DNA from: Paraspadella gotoi
Lineage: Eukaryota > Chaetognatha
NCBI GenBank assembly: GCA_051294375.1
Contig: CM119266.1
Location: 24,758,312 to 24,822,311, forward strand
Direction of reading: 5' to 3'
DNA: 64,000 nucleotides
In this document: piece by piece, positions 36,501 to 50,690 of the stretch
Layout of the letters: every line of letters begins with the position of its first letter
Position numbering within the stretch: position 1 is the stretch's first letter
Notes under the pieces: generated by a model
Database searches by the model: none
What the model was told of the DNA's origin: nothing
Seen by the model: the letters and a program-made list of their open reading frames with translations, nothing else
Translations under genes and position numbers: made by a program

Positions 36501-37981
36501 CATCATCCGTCGTCGTCCTCTTCCTCTTCCTCTTCCGCTTCATCGCAAAACAGGGTCAACCTTCATCACCCTCACGCCTCTTCCTCTTCCCCCTCCTCCC
36601 CCGGGCCCCCGATCGGGCAACCCCATCATCATCCCCCAGGTCCCGGCCCGACGACGCCGGGCATCCTGATGAAAAAGACTGACCACGGCGTGGGCAGCCC
36701 GCTCTCCTCGATTGCTTCGAGCGGCGGGCTGCCGAGCGGCGGGTACTGCGGCGGGCCCCCTACCCCTGGCGGGCCTTTAACCCCCGACCTCGGAAGTTTG
36801 GGTCACCTGAGCCCGACGGAAGGCTGCGGCGGCGGCGTGGTGGTCGGCATGGGCCGGCGACGGCGGGGCGACGGATTGGAAGACGAGGACCTCGTGTGTC
36901 TACCTGTGCGAGAGCTTAACAAGCGCCTGCATGGGTAAGTTAATGTTCTTACTGGTCGCCACGCTTGTTTTGTTTGCTTGCTTATGTCTCGTTATGAATT
37001 TGCCTTTGTGCTTATATTAAATTTGTTGAAAATTAAACAAATCGCTGTTTGTGTCTGTTGTTTATTTTAAGATCATTTTCGATGAAACAAAAAATAAAAC
37101 ATAAAAATTATTAGTTTATCTGTTTTTTGTTTATTTTTATAAATTGCAAACAAATATATTTCCACTACGTCTTCCACAGGTACCCGCGCGAAACCGTGCT
37201 CAGGCTCAAGCAAAAGCGGCGCACACTCAAAAACCGTGGCTATGCGCAAATGTAGAACGAAACGCAGTGCAAACAGGTAACAGTAAACCATTTTCACCGT
37301 TTAAAAAATATTTTAAGAATTTTTGAAAAACATGTTTTATCTGTGATTACTGATTATTTCTGATTTCTCAAACTTAGACGAAAGATAAAGCGAAATAGAA
37401 AACTTACTGACAAATACAAACTCCAATTCTCCCCCCCCACGCAGCGCTTTGAGCTCGAACAGCGAAACCGTGTCCTTGAGGATCAAGTGTGCGCCCTGCG
37501 TCGTGACAACGCCATTTTGCGCCAAGAACGCGACTCCTTCCGCCGTCAGTTCGACCAGGTTCAGCATCAGTTGCAACAACAGCAACTACAACAGCAACAT
37601 CCCGCCGACGCCGCCACCAGTCTCGCCTCCGCCGTCTCCGCCGCCGTCGCGGAAAACGCCTCGTCGTCCCTCGTGGGCGGTAACGTCAGAAACGGTCACC
37701 ATGGCAACAGTAGCAACAACAACAACAACGGCAGCAACAACAGTAACGGCAACAACGGAAACGCGGGTCATCGGCCCAACCGAGCGGGCTCTGTCTCTTC
37801 GGAGGCGGGCACTCTCTCATCGGTCTCTTCCGTGTCCGGGTCGCCGCCGAACACCTCGCCGACCGCAGCAGCCGCAGCCGCAGCCGCTCGTGACCGGACG
37901 ACCGGTCAGCTGAGGGGCGGAGGCGGACAAGACAGGGTGGTCTCGACGACCGTCAATGGCGGCGGGGCGTATCTGTGGTGA
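33591..37981 (+). CDS. tj: Large Maf bZIP transcription factor (MafB/c-Maf/traffic jam family), four exons
   Basis: Exons 33,591-33,903, 35,488-36,934, 37,180-37,276 and 37,445-37,981 have GT-AG junctions and sum to 2,394 bases, giving about 797 residues. The start has a strong Kozak context (ACCATGG) nine bases after a 3' splice site, implying an upstream non-coding exon. Visible in order: LAEDYVNDFVLEHL (64-77, Maf N-terminal activation motif), VKTE (93-96, SUMO consensus as in MafB), DVYWLGQYG (about 214-222), a His-rich block (about 280-314), the extended homology region (DEDLVCLPVRELNKRL, then RLKQKRRTLKNRGYAQ), the basic region, and a zipper with L/L/L/L/F/V at exact sevens (exon 4). 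A tail of about 130 residues rich in Q, N, A and G is unusual; family members are usually 240-400 residues. The family binds MARE sites as dimers in the nucleus; Drosophila traffic jam acts in gonadal soma. Exon 3 carries a local frameshift (37,250-37,276), probably sequencing error. Family assignment is firm; the symbol assumes an arthropod. Confidence 0.93.
34018..35210 (+). mobile_element. Non-autonomous hAT-like insertion in Maf intron 1
   Basis: Present here but absent from the inverted copy, whose empty site (32,128-32,135) has one TAGTCAAC. Here TAGTCAAC flanks the insert on both sides (34,010-34,017 and 35,203-35,210), an 8-bp target duplication. Ends are imperfect inverted repeats: AGGGTTCATAACCCGTTA on the left, and AGTGTTCCGATAACCGTTA as the reverse complement of the right. 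Subterminal TAACCGTTAA motifs recur on both sides. An 8-bp duplication and CAG/TAG-type ends suit the hAT superfamily. No transposase is visible; the interior is AT- and purine-rich. Confidence 0.75.
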
Positions 37982-39963
<1,982 letters not shown>

Positions 39964-40009
39964 CAAGCCTCTATTCCACCTCATCTCCTTCCCTCGACAC
40001 GCGATGTTG

Positions 40010-40095
40010 TCATCGACGACGACAACGACGACGACAACGATGACGACGACGACGTCAACGACGACGACAACGATGACGACGACGACGTCAGGACC
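40010..40095. repeat. (GAC)n-type triplet repeat
   Basis: Degenerate ACG/GAC triplets with two CGTCAA interruptions, repeated in the other copies of the locus (about 26,940-27,030 and 45,495-45,590). Confidence 0.85.
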
Positions 40096-40645
40096 TTAGA
40101 GTCTCGAACGTCAGCGCTTGATCTACAACTTTGACGCATCCGGTGGCCGCAAAAGGTTTCGCTCCCAGTCGTTCGTCGACGCCGCCGTTTTCGACGACGA
40201 CGACGACGACAACAACAACAACAACGACAAAAAAGCTTGAGATGCCAATTTGCCAAGTTCAATGCTACCCTGCCAATAATATAATATAATATGATAATAA
40301 TAATATAATATAATAGAATTCGATTTCCATGCCAACGCCTGCTATTCACTCAAAGCCCTGCTACTCACCTTTAATTCCAAACTTTCTCTCCCCTAATCAC
40401 CCAAACCACGTAACTGCTCCTCCAAGGGATTATAAATCAATCTATTTCATCTATTCCCATCATATTTAAATATTTTCTCTAATTCTTAATATTTATTTCT
40501 GTCATTTTCATTCTCTGGTCCTTTTCTGACTTTGGATCCTTCCAAGACTAAGTTTATGAAATACAATAGCTCGATTTCTCGAGTATTTTCGCTGATTCCT
40601 ATGATTTTTGGGCAGAGACGAGAGAGAGAGAGAGATGCGAGAGAG

Positions 40646-40703
<58 letters not shown>

Positions 40704-40854
40704 ACGAGGGCAAGTTTGTTTGTTTCTCCCGTTTCTTTAAGCTTTTATTTTTATGCGATTGTTATTTTTCTTTTTTTCCCTTTGCCGTAATTTCGAGTCT
40801 CTTGAGGGAGTCGAGTAGCTTTTTATTTTTTTATTTTTTTCTTCTCCCCCCTTG

Positions 40855-40953
40855 TCTTTTCTTTCTTTCTTTCTTTCTCTCTCTCTCTCTCTCTCTTTTT
40901 TCTTTTTCTGTTCTTTTTTTCTTTTTTTAATTCTTACTTTCTTCTCTTTCTTT

Positions 40954-40986
<33 letters not shown>

Positions 40987-41058
40987 TTTCTCTCTCTTCT
41001 CTCTTTTTTCTTTCTTTCTTTTTTTCTTTTTTAATTCCTTCTTTCTTTCTTTTCTTTT

Positions 41059-41094
<36 letters not shown>

Positions 41095-41200
41095 TAATTC
41101 TTTCTGAATTTCTTTCTTTCTTTTTTGTTTCTTTCTGAATTTCTTTATTTCTTTCTATTTTTTTCTTTTTCTTTCTTTCTTTCTTTCTTCTTAAGATCCA
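40855..41200. repeat. (CTTT)n pyrimidine-rich tract
   Basis: About 345 bp of C and T, mainly CTTT tetranucleotide with a CT core. The noisy copy is at 46,360-46,730. Confidence 0.9.
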
Positions 41201-41209
41201 CGTCAAAAC

Positions 41210-42300
41210 TTAAACTTTTCCATCAACATAAAACTCGAAAAGAAATAAACCCGTTGACCTTAGTTTTGGGGGAAGGTAGGGGGAGGGGGGAGCAATGAGA
41301 CAAACAGAGGCTGGCGGGTCGGCATGGGTGGATGGAATGAAGGGGTGCTGTAGCACAGAAAGGATGAGGTGATACACCCTGAGAGAATGACTCACTTGTG
41401 TTATAGGTGATAGGGGACACCTGGTAAATGCCCTTTTTAATTAACTTGAGCACCCGAAGAAAGAGAAGTGGTTCACATAAAAAGATAACAATTTTTTTGG
41501 CGTCTCCCTTGTCGAAATTGTTCAACTCAAACGTGGCCCGGATAAAAAATAAATTTAAGTCTTTTATAAACAAAAAAAATAAGCGCATTGAAATTTGAAC
41601 TTTGGGATTGAAGGTTCAGGCAAAAAAAAAAAACGTTCTAAGATAAAAAGTTTTAATAAAATGTTCTTATATCTTAAAAATCGAAAAAGGTAACTAGGTC
41701 GACTGCCTCAGTTCAAAAAATTCTCTCTCAAAAAAAAAGTTAAATCGTTTTATCAGTGACGTCTTTATCGGTTATTTCTACCGTAAAGGTCATTTTACAC
41801 AAAGCCAAGGAAATTGTCTTTTATAAATCTTGTTTCGGACTTAAAAGAACCGATTTGGAGTTTGTTTTTTTTTTATATTTTTGCGAGGTGGTTTTTCTAG
41901 CACTCGTTCGATCCGAAATTTGGTTTTTAATCAGAATGGCTGCGAATTTAAAGCAGGAAGCAACTTCCAAGAAATTGTGTGGCTAATTTTGACAGCGGTT
42001 GTAGATTCAATTCCTCTGCGGTATTGCTTGGTGAAGATGCCCTTTAATAAGTTGAGCAGCTGGACAAAAAATAAGGAACCGAGAAAAAAAGAATTTCGGT
42101 CCAACGAACACCATGCATTCAACGAAGACGTTTACGGTCAGCGTCTCCTAGCGATGGCGCCTTCAGCCCCGCGACCCATTATGATATCACTACACGACTG
42201 ACTCGACGACGGGAACGCCGACGATGAGGACGACGACAAAAGCGACGACGAACGAGACGACGACATTAACGATAATGCCGGGGATTTTTTAGGGAGGCGT
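41210..42300 (+). other. Unrecognised moderately GC segment in the Maf downstream region
   Basis: Contains an open stretch at 41,881-42,201 without a recognisable domain or good start context. In the second copy (47,450-47,780) it is broken by several indels, so coding cannot be judged. A CGACGACG-rich patch follows at 42,200-42,265. Confidence 0.15.
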
Positions 42301-42340
42301 GTCTCACTCTACAATCATCAACTCGCATCATTCTTTCCTC

Positions 42341-42379
<39 letters not shown>

Positions 42380-42545
42380 TCCGGAGAAGGATCTGGCTTG
42401 TCTTGCTTACCCTCTTATAAATGTTCTGTTTCTGCTTTGATTCACTTCTGTCTAAAATCTGGACACCGTCTTGCGCTTGTTCTTAGTGAAATAAATATCA
42501 TTGGTTTTCTGTTTGAAATCCCTGTTCTCTACTTACTAATGTTTT

Positions 42546-45359
42546 TTATAATTGCAACAAACATATTTCCACTACGTATCCACAGTACCGCTGCGAACCG
42601 TGCTCAGGCTCAAGCAAAAGCGGCGGCACATCTCCCAAAACCGTGAGTTGCGCAAAAACTGTTTAGAACGAAACGAGTGCACAGGGTAACAGTTAAACCA
42701 TTTTCACGTTAAAAAATATTTTGGAATTTTGAAAAACATATGTTTTATCGAGTGATTACTGATGATTTTCTGATTTCTCAAACTTTAGACACGAAAGATT
42801 TAAGCAATAGAAAACTTACTGACAAAACAACTCCAATTCTCCCCACCCCCACGGGCTTTGAGCTGAACAGCGATAACCGGTGTCCTTGAGGATCAAGTGT
42901 GCGCCCTGCGTTTTCGTGTGAACAACGCCTTTTGCGCCTAAGAACGCGACTCCTTCCGCCGTCAGTTCGACCAGGTTCGCTGCAGTTGCAACAACGGCAA
43001 CTACAACAGCAATCCCGCCGACGCCGCCACCAGTCTTCTCCGCCGTCTCCGCCGCGCGTCGGCGGGAAAACGCCTCGTGTCCCTCGTGGGCGTGCGCGGT
43101 TAACGTCAGAGACGGTCACATGGACAGTGCAACACACAACACGGCAGCAACACAAGAGTACCCGGGCGAAAACGGAACGCGGGTCATCGGCCCACCTGAG
43201 CGGGCTCTGTCGTCTCGAGGCGCGGCACTTCTCATCGGTCTCTTCGTTCCGGGTCGCCGCCCGACACCTCGGCCGACCGCGCCCGGGCGCAGCCGCAGCC
43301 GTCGTGACCGGACGACCGGTCAGTGAGGGGGCGGAAGGCTGACAGACGGGTGGTCTCGACGACCGTCAATGGCGGCGGGGCGTATCTGTGGTGATGAGCG
43401 AAGTCCAGTTATTTATGGATGTTAATTCAAAGGGGAAAAAAAATGGCCTTAAAGGAAGAAGTTCTACGTTTGAGAGCCGTCGGCCCCAACGGTCGGCCTC
43501 AATGTTCTCTAAGATTGTTTTCCATTTCCCTTAACCCTTCCAGGCAGACGAAAAAAATAAAAAGAAACAAATTAGACGATTCGTTTATTACCAGTCACAC
43601 GACGTTTTCCATTATTTATTACCTTAACGACGGAAAAGTTATTATTACCTCGATGATCCGACTTCGCCTTTTTGTCACAAATCCTTTTTCGCGTTTGTCA
43701 CGCCTTTGTCGCGCAACGTTAGCCGCGTTTTGCGCGAGCTGTTTGTCGGGTATCCATCGAGTTTTAATTTATTTAATTAATTTTACGCGCGAAAGTTTTG
43801 TTTTTTCTCGAGTCTTGGATCTCGAGGCGATTTAGTCAAACGGTCAGATGTATTATTTTCCTAATTTAACAATGGTTGTATTTTGAAATAACAAAAACTA
43901 ATACAAACGGAAAATCAAGAGACATTCCAAACGATTTGTTTCCGGCGTCTTTTGATTCGCTTTATTTTTTTCTTTCGCCCGTAGATGGCGAAGAATGAAA
44001 TAGTCTTATAACGAACCTTGACGTTTTGTTATTATGAAGGTTTTGGAGGAGGGCTAATTTCGCTCCTGTTTTTTTCGTTTTTGTCTCCAAATATAGGATA
44101 AACTTTGTTTAATGGAATTTCGCGAACAAATTTGTTTTATTTAACATTAAAAGAATGAAAGTGAGCAAAAGGGAAAAAAAAGGTTTTGAGCAAGGTTCCT
44201 TTGAAAAAAAGGAAACTTTATTAGTCAATAAGTACATTTTCACAAATTTTTAAAGCAATATGAAGTCACCAGGGTCTTTCATTGAAAAAAACCAAAAATT
44301 AATAAAACCGAGGGGGCGCAATTTAATGTAAACCCTCTACCTAATTAACATCTTTCTGATCTCAATATTTCCGACATTGAATTCCACGAAAAAAGTACCG
44401 CATTATTTACTACAAAAATTGTAGTACGCATTATTACTACATAAACTTTGCTATGAACAAAAAGCAGAAGAAGAGCGTGCATGAGCCGATGTGTTGTTTG
44501 TAAGTTTATTTAAATCGTTTAGTTTTTGTTTGTTTAAGATATTTTCTCATTTTTATTTAATGCTTGCCGGTTGAGTACCATTTCCCGCCTAGCGGACGTC
44601 CCAAATTCTCGACATTTGTGAAATAAATTCCCAACGGCGATTTGTTACGTCTTACTCTGCCAACTCATCCCGTTGTTTTCGAATGCTTTATTTGTACTTC
44701 ATTTGCTCATTCTTTTTACCCCAACAAAAATTAATTCCATTTTTATTTCAATTTTGAGATTCCGTTGCGTGTGATTTGATCCAAGAAATTATTAATTCAT
44801 TTAAGAATACAATCAGATATGGTTAACTTCATGAGTGTATTGTTTGCGCGAAATTAGAAAAAATATGTGTAATTTGAACAAAAAGATCGCAGAAGAAAAT
44901 CCTGTTTTTACGCATGGTTGATTTTGTTATTTTTACCGTATTCAGACATAGTATTATACATAAACCAAAAATATTGTGTATATTACTTTAGGCGACTTCG
45001 GCTATTTATGAGGTCTCTCATATTTATTAACACGTGTCATCAATAATACGAGTATGATAAACGATTTACGCGTCAATAAAAAAGAGGAATTGATTTTAAT
45101 ACCGAGGAATTAATTAAAGATAAGCGTAAGTTAGAACTGGTGTGGATTGATGTGCTGCTGCAGATTAGCTTAACTCTCTGGTTACCTCCCGCCACTTTCC
45201 TTAACCCAGCTTCTTTTAGGTCCAGCTGGTTCATCTGTGCTCAGGTACTGATCGGCCGTGTTCTTTTAAGGCTGTAAACTCCTGCTTTCTCTCTCTACTC
45301 TTTCTCTTCTCTCCTCTCTTCTCTCTCTCTCTCTCTCTCTTTCCTCTCTTCTTCTCTCT

Positions 45360-45395
<36 letters not shown>

Positions 45396-47927
45396 TCTCC
45401 TCTCTCTCTTCTTCCCTTTTTCTCTCTCTCTCTCTCTCAACCCAGCCTCTATTCACTCATTCTCCGTTCCCTCGACACGCGGATTGTTGTCATCGACGAC
45501 GACAACGAACGACAAGACGAAACCGGACGACAACGATGACGACGACGACGTCAACTTGACGACGACACGATGGACGACGGACGACGTCAGACCGTTAGAG
45601 TCTCCGAAGCGGTCAGCGTTTGATCTACGAGACTGTTGACGCATCCGGTCCGCAAAAGGTTTCGCTCCCAGTCGTTCGGTCGACGCCGCCGTTTTCGAAC
45701 GACGGACGACGACGGACAACAAACAACACGACAGAAAAGAAGCTGAGATGCCAATTTGCCAAGTTCAATGCTACCCTGCAATAATATAATATAATTTGAT
45801 AATATAATATAATATAATAGAATTCGTTTCTGCCAACGCCCTGCTATTTCACTCAAAGCCATGCTACTCACCTTTGAATCCAAAACTTTCTCTCCCTATC
45901 ACCCAAACCACTCGTAACTGCTCCTCAAGGATTATAAATCAATCTTTTCATCTATTCCCATTTCATATTTAAATATTTTCTCTAATTCTTATATTTATTT
46001 CTGTCATTTTCATTCTCTGAGGTCCTTTCTGACTTTGGATTCCTTCCAAGACTAAGTTTATGAAATACAAATACTCGATTTCTCGAGTATTTTCGCTGAT
46101 TCTCTTGATTTATTGGGAGACGAGAGACGAGAGAGAGAGCGAGAGAGAGGACGAGAGAGAGAGAGAGAAGGAGAGAAGAGAGAGAAGAGAGGAGTAGTTA
46201 CGAGGGCAAGAGTTTGTTTGTTTCTCCGTTTCTTTAAGGCTTTAATTTATGCGATTGTTATTTTCGTTTTTTCCCGTGTTGAGCCGTAACTTTCGAGTCT
46301 CTTGAGGGAGTCGAGTAGCTATTTATTTTTTTATTTTTTTCTTTCCCCCCCTTTCTTCTTCTTTCTTTCTTTCTCTCTCTCTCTCTCTTCTCTTTTTTCT
46401 TGTTTTTCTTTTCTTGATTCTGTCTTTCTTGTTTCGTATTCTTCTTTCGTTGTCTGTTCTGCTTTCTTTCTTTCTTTGCTTTCTTTCTTTCGTTTCTTGC
46501 GTTTGCTCTCTCTCTCTCTCTTTTTTCTTTCTTTCTTTTTTTTTTTTTAATTCTCTTTCTTTCTTTCTTTCTTTCTTCGTGTCTGTCTTCTTTCTGTTCT
46601 TTTTCGTTTCTTTCTGTTGCTTTTTCTGTGTCTTTAACTTTCTTGAATTTCTTTCTTCTTTTTTGTTTCTTTCTGAATTTCTTTATTCTTTCTATTTTTT
46701 TCTTTTTCTTTCTTTCTTTCTTTCTTCTTAAGATCCCACGTCAAAACTTAAACTTTTCCATCAACATAAAAACTCGGAAAGAAATAAACCCGTTGACCTT
46801 AGTTTTGGGGGGAGGTTAGGGGAGGTGGAGCAATGAGACAAGACAGAGTGGCGGGTCGGCATGGGTGATGGAATGAAGAGGGTGCTGTAGCCACAGAAAG
46901 CGATGGTGATACACCCTTGAGAGAATGGACGTCACTTGTGTTATGAGTGATAGGACACCTGGTTTAGAATGCCCTTTTTAATTAAACTTAGCACCGAAAG
47001 AAGAGAAGTTGGTTCACATTAAAAAGATAACAATTTTTTTGGCGTCTCCCTGTCGGAAATTGTTCAGACTCAAAACGTTGGCCCGGATAAAAAAATAAAT
47101 TTAAGTCTTTTTATAAAGGCAAAAAATATTTAAGCGCATTTGAATTTGAACTTTGGGATTGAAGGTTCAGGCAAAAAAAAAAAAAACGTTCTAAGATAAA
47201 AAGTTTTAATTAAATATGTTCTTATTATCTTAAATCGAAAAATAACTAGGTCGACGTGCGGCTCAGTTCAAAAGAAAATGCCATCTCTCAAAAAAAGTTA
47301 AATCGTGTTTTGTATCAGTGACGTCTTTATCGGTTTATTGTCGTACCGTAAAGGTCAGTGTTTACACAAAGCCAAGGAAATTGTCTTTTATAAAATTCTT
47401 GTTTCGCGACTTAAAAAGAACGATTTGGAGTTTGTTTTTTTTTTTATATTTTTGCGAGGTGGTTTTTCTTGCACTCGTTTTCGATCCGAAATTTGGTTTT
47501 TAATCAGAATTGGCTTGCGAATTTAAAGCAGGAGAGAACTTCCAAGAAGTTGTGTGGCTAATTTGACAGCGGTTGTAGCATTCCATTCCCGCGGTATTGC
47601 TTGGTGAAGGGATTGCCCGTTTAATAAGTTGAGCAGCTGGACAAAAAATAAGGAACCGAGAAAAAAAAAGAATTTCGGTTCCAACAACACCGATCGCACT
47701 TTCAACGAAGACGTTTACCGGTCAGCCGTCTCCTAGCGATGGCCCTTCAGCCCCGCGACCCATTATGAATAATCACTACACGACTGACTCGACGACGGGA
47801 ACGCCGGACGATGAGGACACGCACAAAAGCGACGACGAACGAGACGACGAACATTAACGATAATGCCGGGATTTTTTAGGGAGGCGTGTCTCACTCTACA
47901 ACATCAAACTCGCATCATTCTTTCCTC

Positions 47928-47991
<64 letters not shown>

Positions 47992-47992
47992 C
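42546..47992 (+). repeat. Noisy direct copy of the 3' Maf region and downstream
   Basis: Direct repeat of about 37,136-42,376. It begins in Maf intron 2 just upstream of exon 3 and ends in the same CT tract (42,343-42,376 against 47,931-47,992). It is full of single-base insertions and deletions, worst in GA/CT tracts (45,286-45,438 and 46,120-46,195). The unique right flank resumes shortly before a 25-N gap at 48,145-48,169. Confidence 0.95.
42586..43394 (+). pseudogene. Partial Maf copy: exons 3 and 4 only
   Basis: Exon 3 (about 42,586-42,685) and exon 4 (about 42,854-43,394) are recognisable, with the stop codon conserved (TGGTGA at 43,389-43,394). There are many frameshifts, and the exon 4 acceptor has lost its AG. 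No exon 1 or 2 precedes them; the left flank is unrelated CT tract and AT-rich sequence. Its noise matches the rest of this block, so it looks like raw-read sequence rather than a decayed gene. Useful for consensus: its exon 3 retains the AACTGT codons missing from the main copy. Confidence 0.85.
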
Positions 47993-48144
47993 CTCTTTTT
48001 CGGCGACACTCATTGCATACCAATCATCTTCCCAATCACAGACCAATCAGCCGTTGTAAGATAACTCCGGTTTCGCCTTCTCGGTCTGTGAAGAGGTGGA
48101 GATAGTGGCGGTGGGGGAGGGGTGGGCGTGGTTTGGATTGACTT

Positions 48145-48169
48145 NNNNNNNNNNNNNNNNNNNNNNNNN
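48145..48169. other. 25-N gap
   Basis: Exactly 25 Ns, about 150 bp beyond the end of the noisy Maf copy. With the 25-N gap at 25,887 it brackets the triplicated locus. Confidence 0.95.
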
Positions 48170-48263
48170 TTCGATCGGAGCCTCGATTTCGATTTGACGA
48201 GCGTTTCCTTCGTCAGTCCGATCCAGTCCTTTCCTTATTAGGATTTTTTTTATCGTCCGAAAT

Positions 48264-48365
48264 GCGGAGATGAGATTCGGAGATGGAAGATGATTATGGG
48301 AGATGGAATCAGAAGATGGAATTATAAGTGGAATCAGAATCGGAGAGATGGAATGAGAGATTGAA
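48264..48365 (+). repeat. GAGATGGAATCAGA-type degenerate minisatellite
   Basis: Repeated AGATGGAA / GAATCAGA words with irregular spacing. Non-coding. Confidence 0.55.
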
Positions 48366-48369
48366 GAGG

Positions 48370-49105
48370 AAACTTATTGCGAATTGAATAAGAACGGTCG
48401 TTGGAAAGATGAAGTGAGAAAATGATTTACGAAGATTTGTTAAGAGGTGGAATTCTAGCGAAGACGGACGGAATACGAATGGAAATGAGGGATTGTAAAA
48501 AGTGTCTTCATCTTGCCCTTATTGTTTCCCCAATTGTTTGTGTTCGACTGTTTCTCGTTTACTGTTAGAGATTAAATGCTGAATCTCTTTTTAAAAATTT
48601 ATCCATTTCATCCAACGTTTTTAGGAGAAAACAAAAGGCGAGAGAGAGAGAGAGAGAGGGGGAGGGAGAGGGAGAGGGAGAGGGAAGGAAAAAGATAATA
48701 GAGAAAAAAAGAACGGTCTGTATGATGACTGTAACGACATCGATAAATCTCAGTTTTTTCTTTGTTTCCAGAACCTATGTTTAAAATCGTCTCTATCTCT
48801 CTCGGCCCAAAACGAGGCCGTGGGAGAGAGGGGGGGACTGGCGGAGGGTGAGCTGGCGAAGAATTTCAAAAAAACATCCCCGTTACCATTAGAAAAGATA
48901 GAAGAGAGAGAGAGAGGGTTTTTTTTTATTTAGACTTTGGACCGTCGGAAATTCCCGCCCACGAGTTTAGCGAAACCTCGGCCCCGTTCGTGGCCGCATA
49001 ATTAAAGTCGAATCATGAGCGATAATTCAGCCGCGGATAAAAACAGGTAAAAATACCATTAAAACGACGAAAAAAAGGAAGAGACGGAGTCGTTGTTGGT
49101 CGTTA

Positions 49106-49138
<33 letters not shown>

Positions 49139-50270
49139 AGTCGTTGGTCGGTCGGAACAATGAAAAGAGATTGAAAAGGACGAGGGGAGGGGGGGGGGCG
49201 AAGAACCTTCCTGGTTAAAGAAATGAAATACGACGTCTCGGCATGGCATGGCGGCATAGCTGAAGGACGGATCGAAGGTCCGACAACTACGGTGCCAAAA
49301 ATTCGTGCTTGGTCGAGTAGAGTCAAAAGCGATTATGAATGATTAGTGGTAAAACAATAGTTCGATTAAGCAAGGTTTTTAATTCCTTTGTTTTTTGGTT
49401 CAATTAATTCTTATTTCAATAATTTTTATATTCAATTCATTAGTAAAAACGGTAGTATATTTTTTTAATCTTAACCAAAAATATGTTATCATTCCCCCCC
49501 CCCAAAAAAAGATTAAAATTTTGTTTTAAAAACACGAAGCAAACATTTCCACGACCATTTCAGTCTTTCCAACAACATCCCTTTATTGCTTTCACCTCGC
49601 CCCGCTTCCCCCCCGCGCCCCTCGTCCACCACGGCGTCGCTAGCGCCGCTTCTAGGCGCTGGCCTCGGCTTCAAAAACAGCGCCGCCTCGCCCGTTAATT
49701 CCCTAAAACATTTTCCCTCATTTCGCCTTCGAGAGTTTTCCCTGTTTTATGAGGTGTGGCTCGATTACGAGGCAGACGACGACGAACGGCGACGAACGAA
49801 CGACGACGGCAAAAGACGAACGACGACGTCGACAATGACGAACGGCGAACGGCGAAAACTGTTTCTTAATGACCGTGGACAATTAAGGCAGAATTCAAGA
49901 TGAAAACATTGAGCTGGAAACTGTTCACTATTTTTAGCCTCTCGCGTTATCCGTCATCTTTTTTCACATTTATCGATATATATTCAACTCCGGTAATTTT
50001 TTCGGTCTTGTTTATTGTGATCGTACTAAATAGTTTATTTGCGTTTACTTTACGCAATACTAGTCTCTCTCCTTTGGCTCTTCTCTCAAATTTTCAGTTT
50101 CACCCAGTGACACCTGACTTCATAATCTGCTTCACTTGTCACATAGTTCGTTCTTCGTCGTGAATGACCCCGACTCCCGTCACCCACTCCCAATTCATTC
50201 CCTTCTCTACCACCCCACCCCCTCGACTCCATCGCTCCCCGTCTCTTTTTACGATCGTCGTTCCGCCGTC
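48370..50270. other. Unannotated stretch with GC-rich islands
   Basis: No recognised gene. A GGGAGA-rich patch lies at 48,655-48,690, a GTCGTT repeat at 49,085-49,145, and a GC-rich island at 49,590-49,700 that is open in two frames with Pro/Ala/Ser-rich composition. That island could be an exon of an unknown protein, but no splice sites or homology support it. Confidence 0.4.
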
Positions 50271-50310
50271 AGGTGTAACGCGATTAAGGGGACCCGAGGA
50301 TCGGAGGTCG

Positions 50311-50357
<47 letters not shown>

Positions 50358-50358
50358 T
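50311..50358. repeat. (ACG)n triplet repeat
   Basis: About sixteen nearly pure GAC/ACG triplets. The partner copy is at 59,789-59,823. Confidence 0.95.
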
Positions 50359-50469
50359 TGACGGTGACTGGAAGATAAACACGCAATAACTGGATTTGTG
50401 TATTTGTCTAATGCCATCCCTTTTCACTCCCTTCTTATTTCACTCTCTCCACTCCCTCGCTACACCGCT

Positions 50470-50471
<2 letters not shown>

Positions 50472-50549
<78 letters not shown>
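50472..50549. repeat. (CT)39 microsatellite
   Basis: Pure CT tract of about 78 bp just upstream of a promoter-like segment. The partner copy (59,946-60,040) is interrupted. Confidence 0.97.
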
Positions 50550-50553
<4 letters not shown>

Positions 50554-50589
50554 TTTCCGAATGTAGCCGGCGGGGGGCGAAAAGCCGCG

Positions 50590-50690
50590 CTCTTACGGCC
50601 AATCAAACCGGATAATGGATTTTATAAGAGCCCGAAAGGGCACGCGCGAGTTGTGGTGGAGGCGTTAAGGGCCGGGGGGGCGGAGAAAAG
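50590..50690 (+). promoter_or_regulatory. Possible core promoter: CCAAT and TATAAG in a GC-rich islet
   Basis: A CCAAT motif at 50,599-50,603 and TATAAGAG at 50,623-50,630 lie in a GC-rich segment just downstream of the CT tract. In the noisy copy the CCAAT is kept (60,093-60,097), but the TATA word carries an extra G. No coding exon was identified downstream, so this is weak. Confidence 0.2.

Noticed and set aside
35709-36543. Minus-strand open frames opposite Maf exon 2
   Set aside because: Shadows of GC-rich coding sequence; the + strand frame carries the Maf motifs.
41881-42201. Open stretch downstream of Maf as a gene
   Set aside because: No recognisable domain or ATG context, and broken in the second copy.
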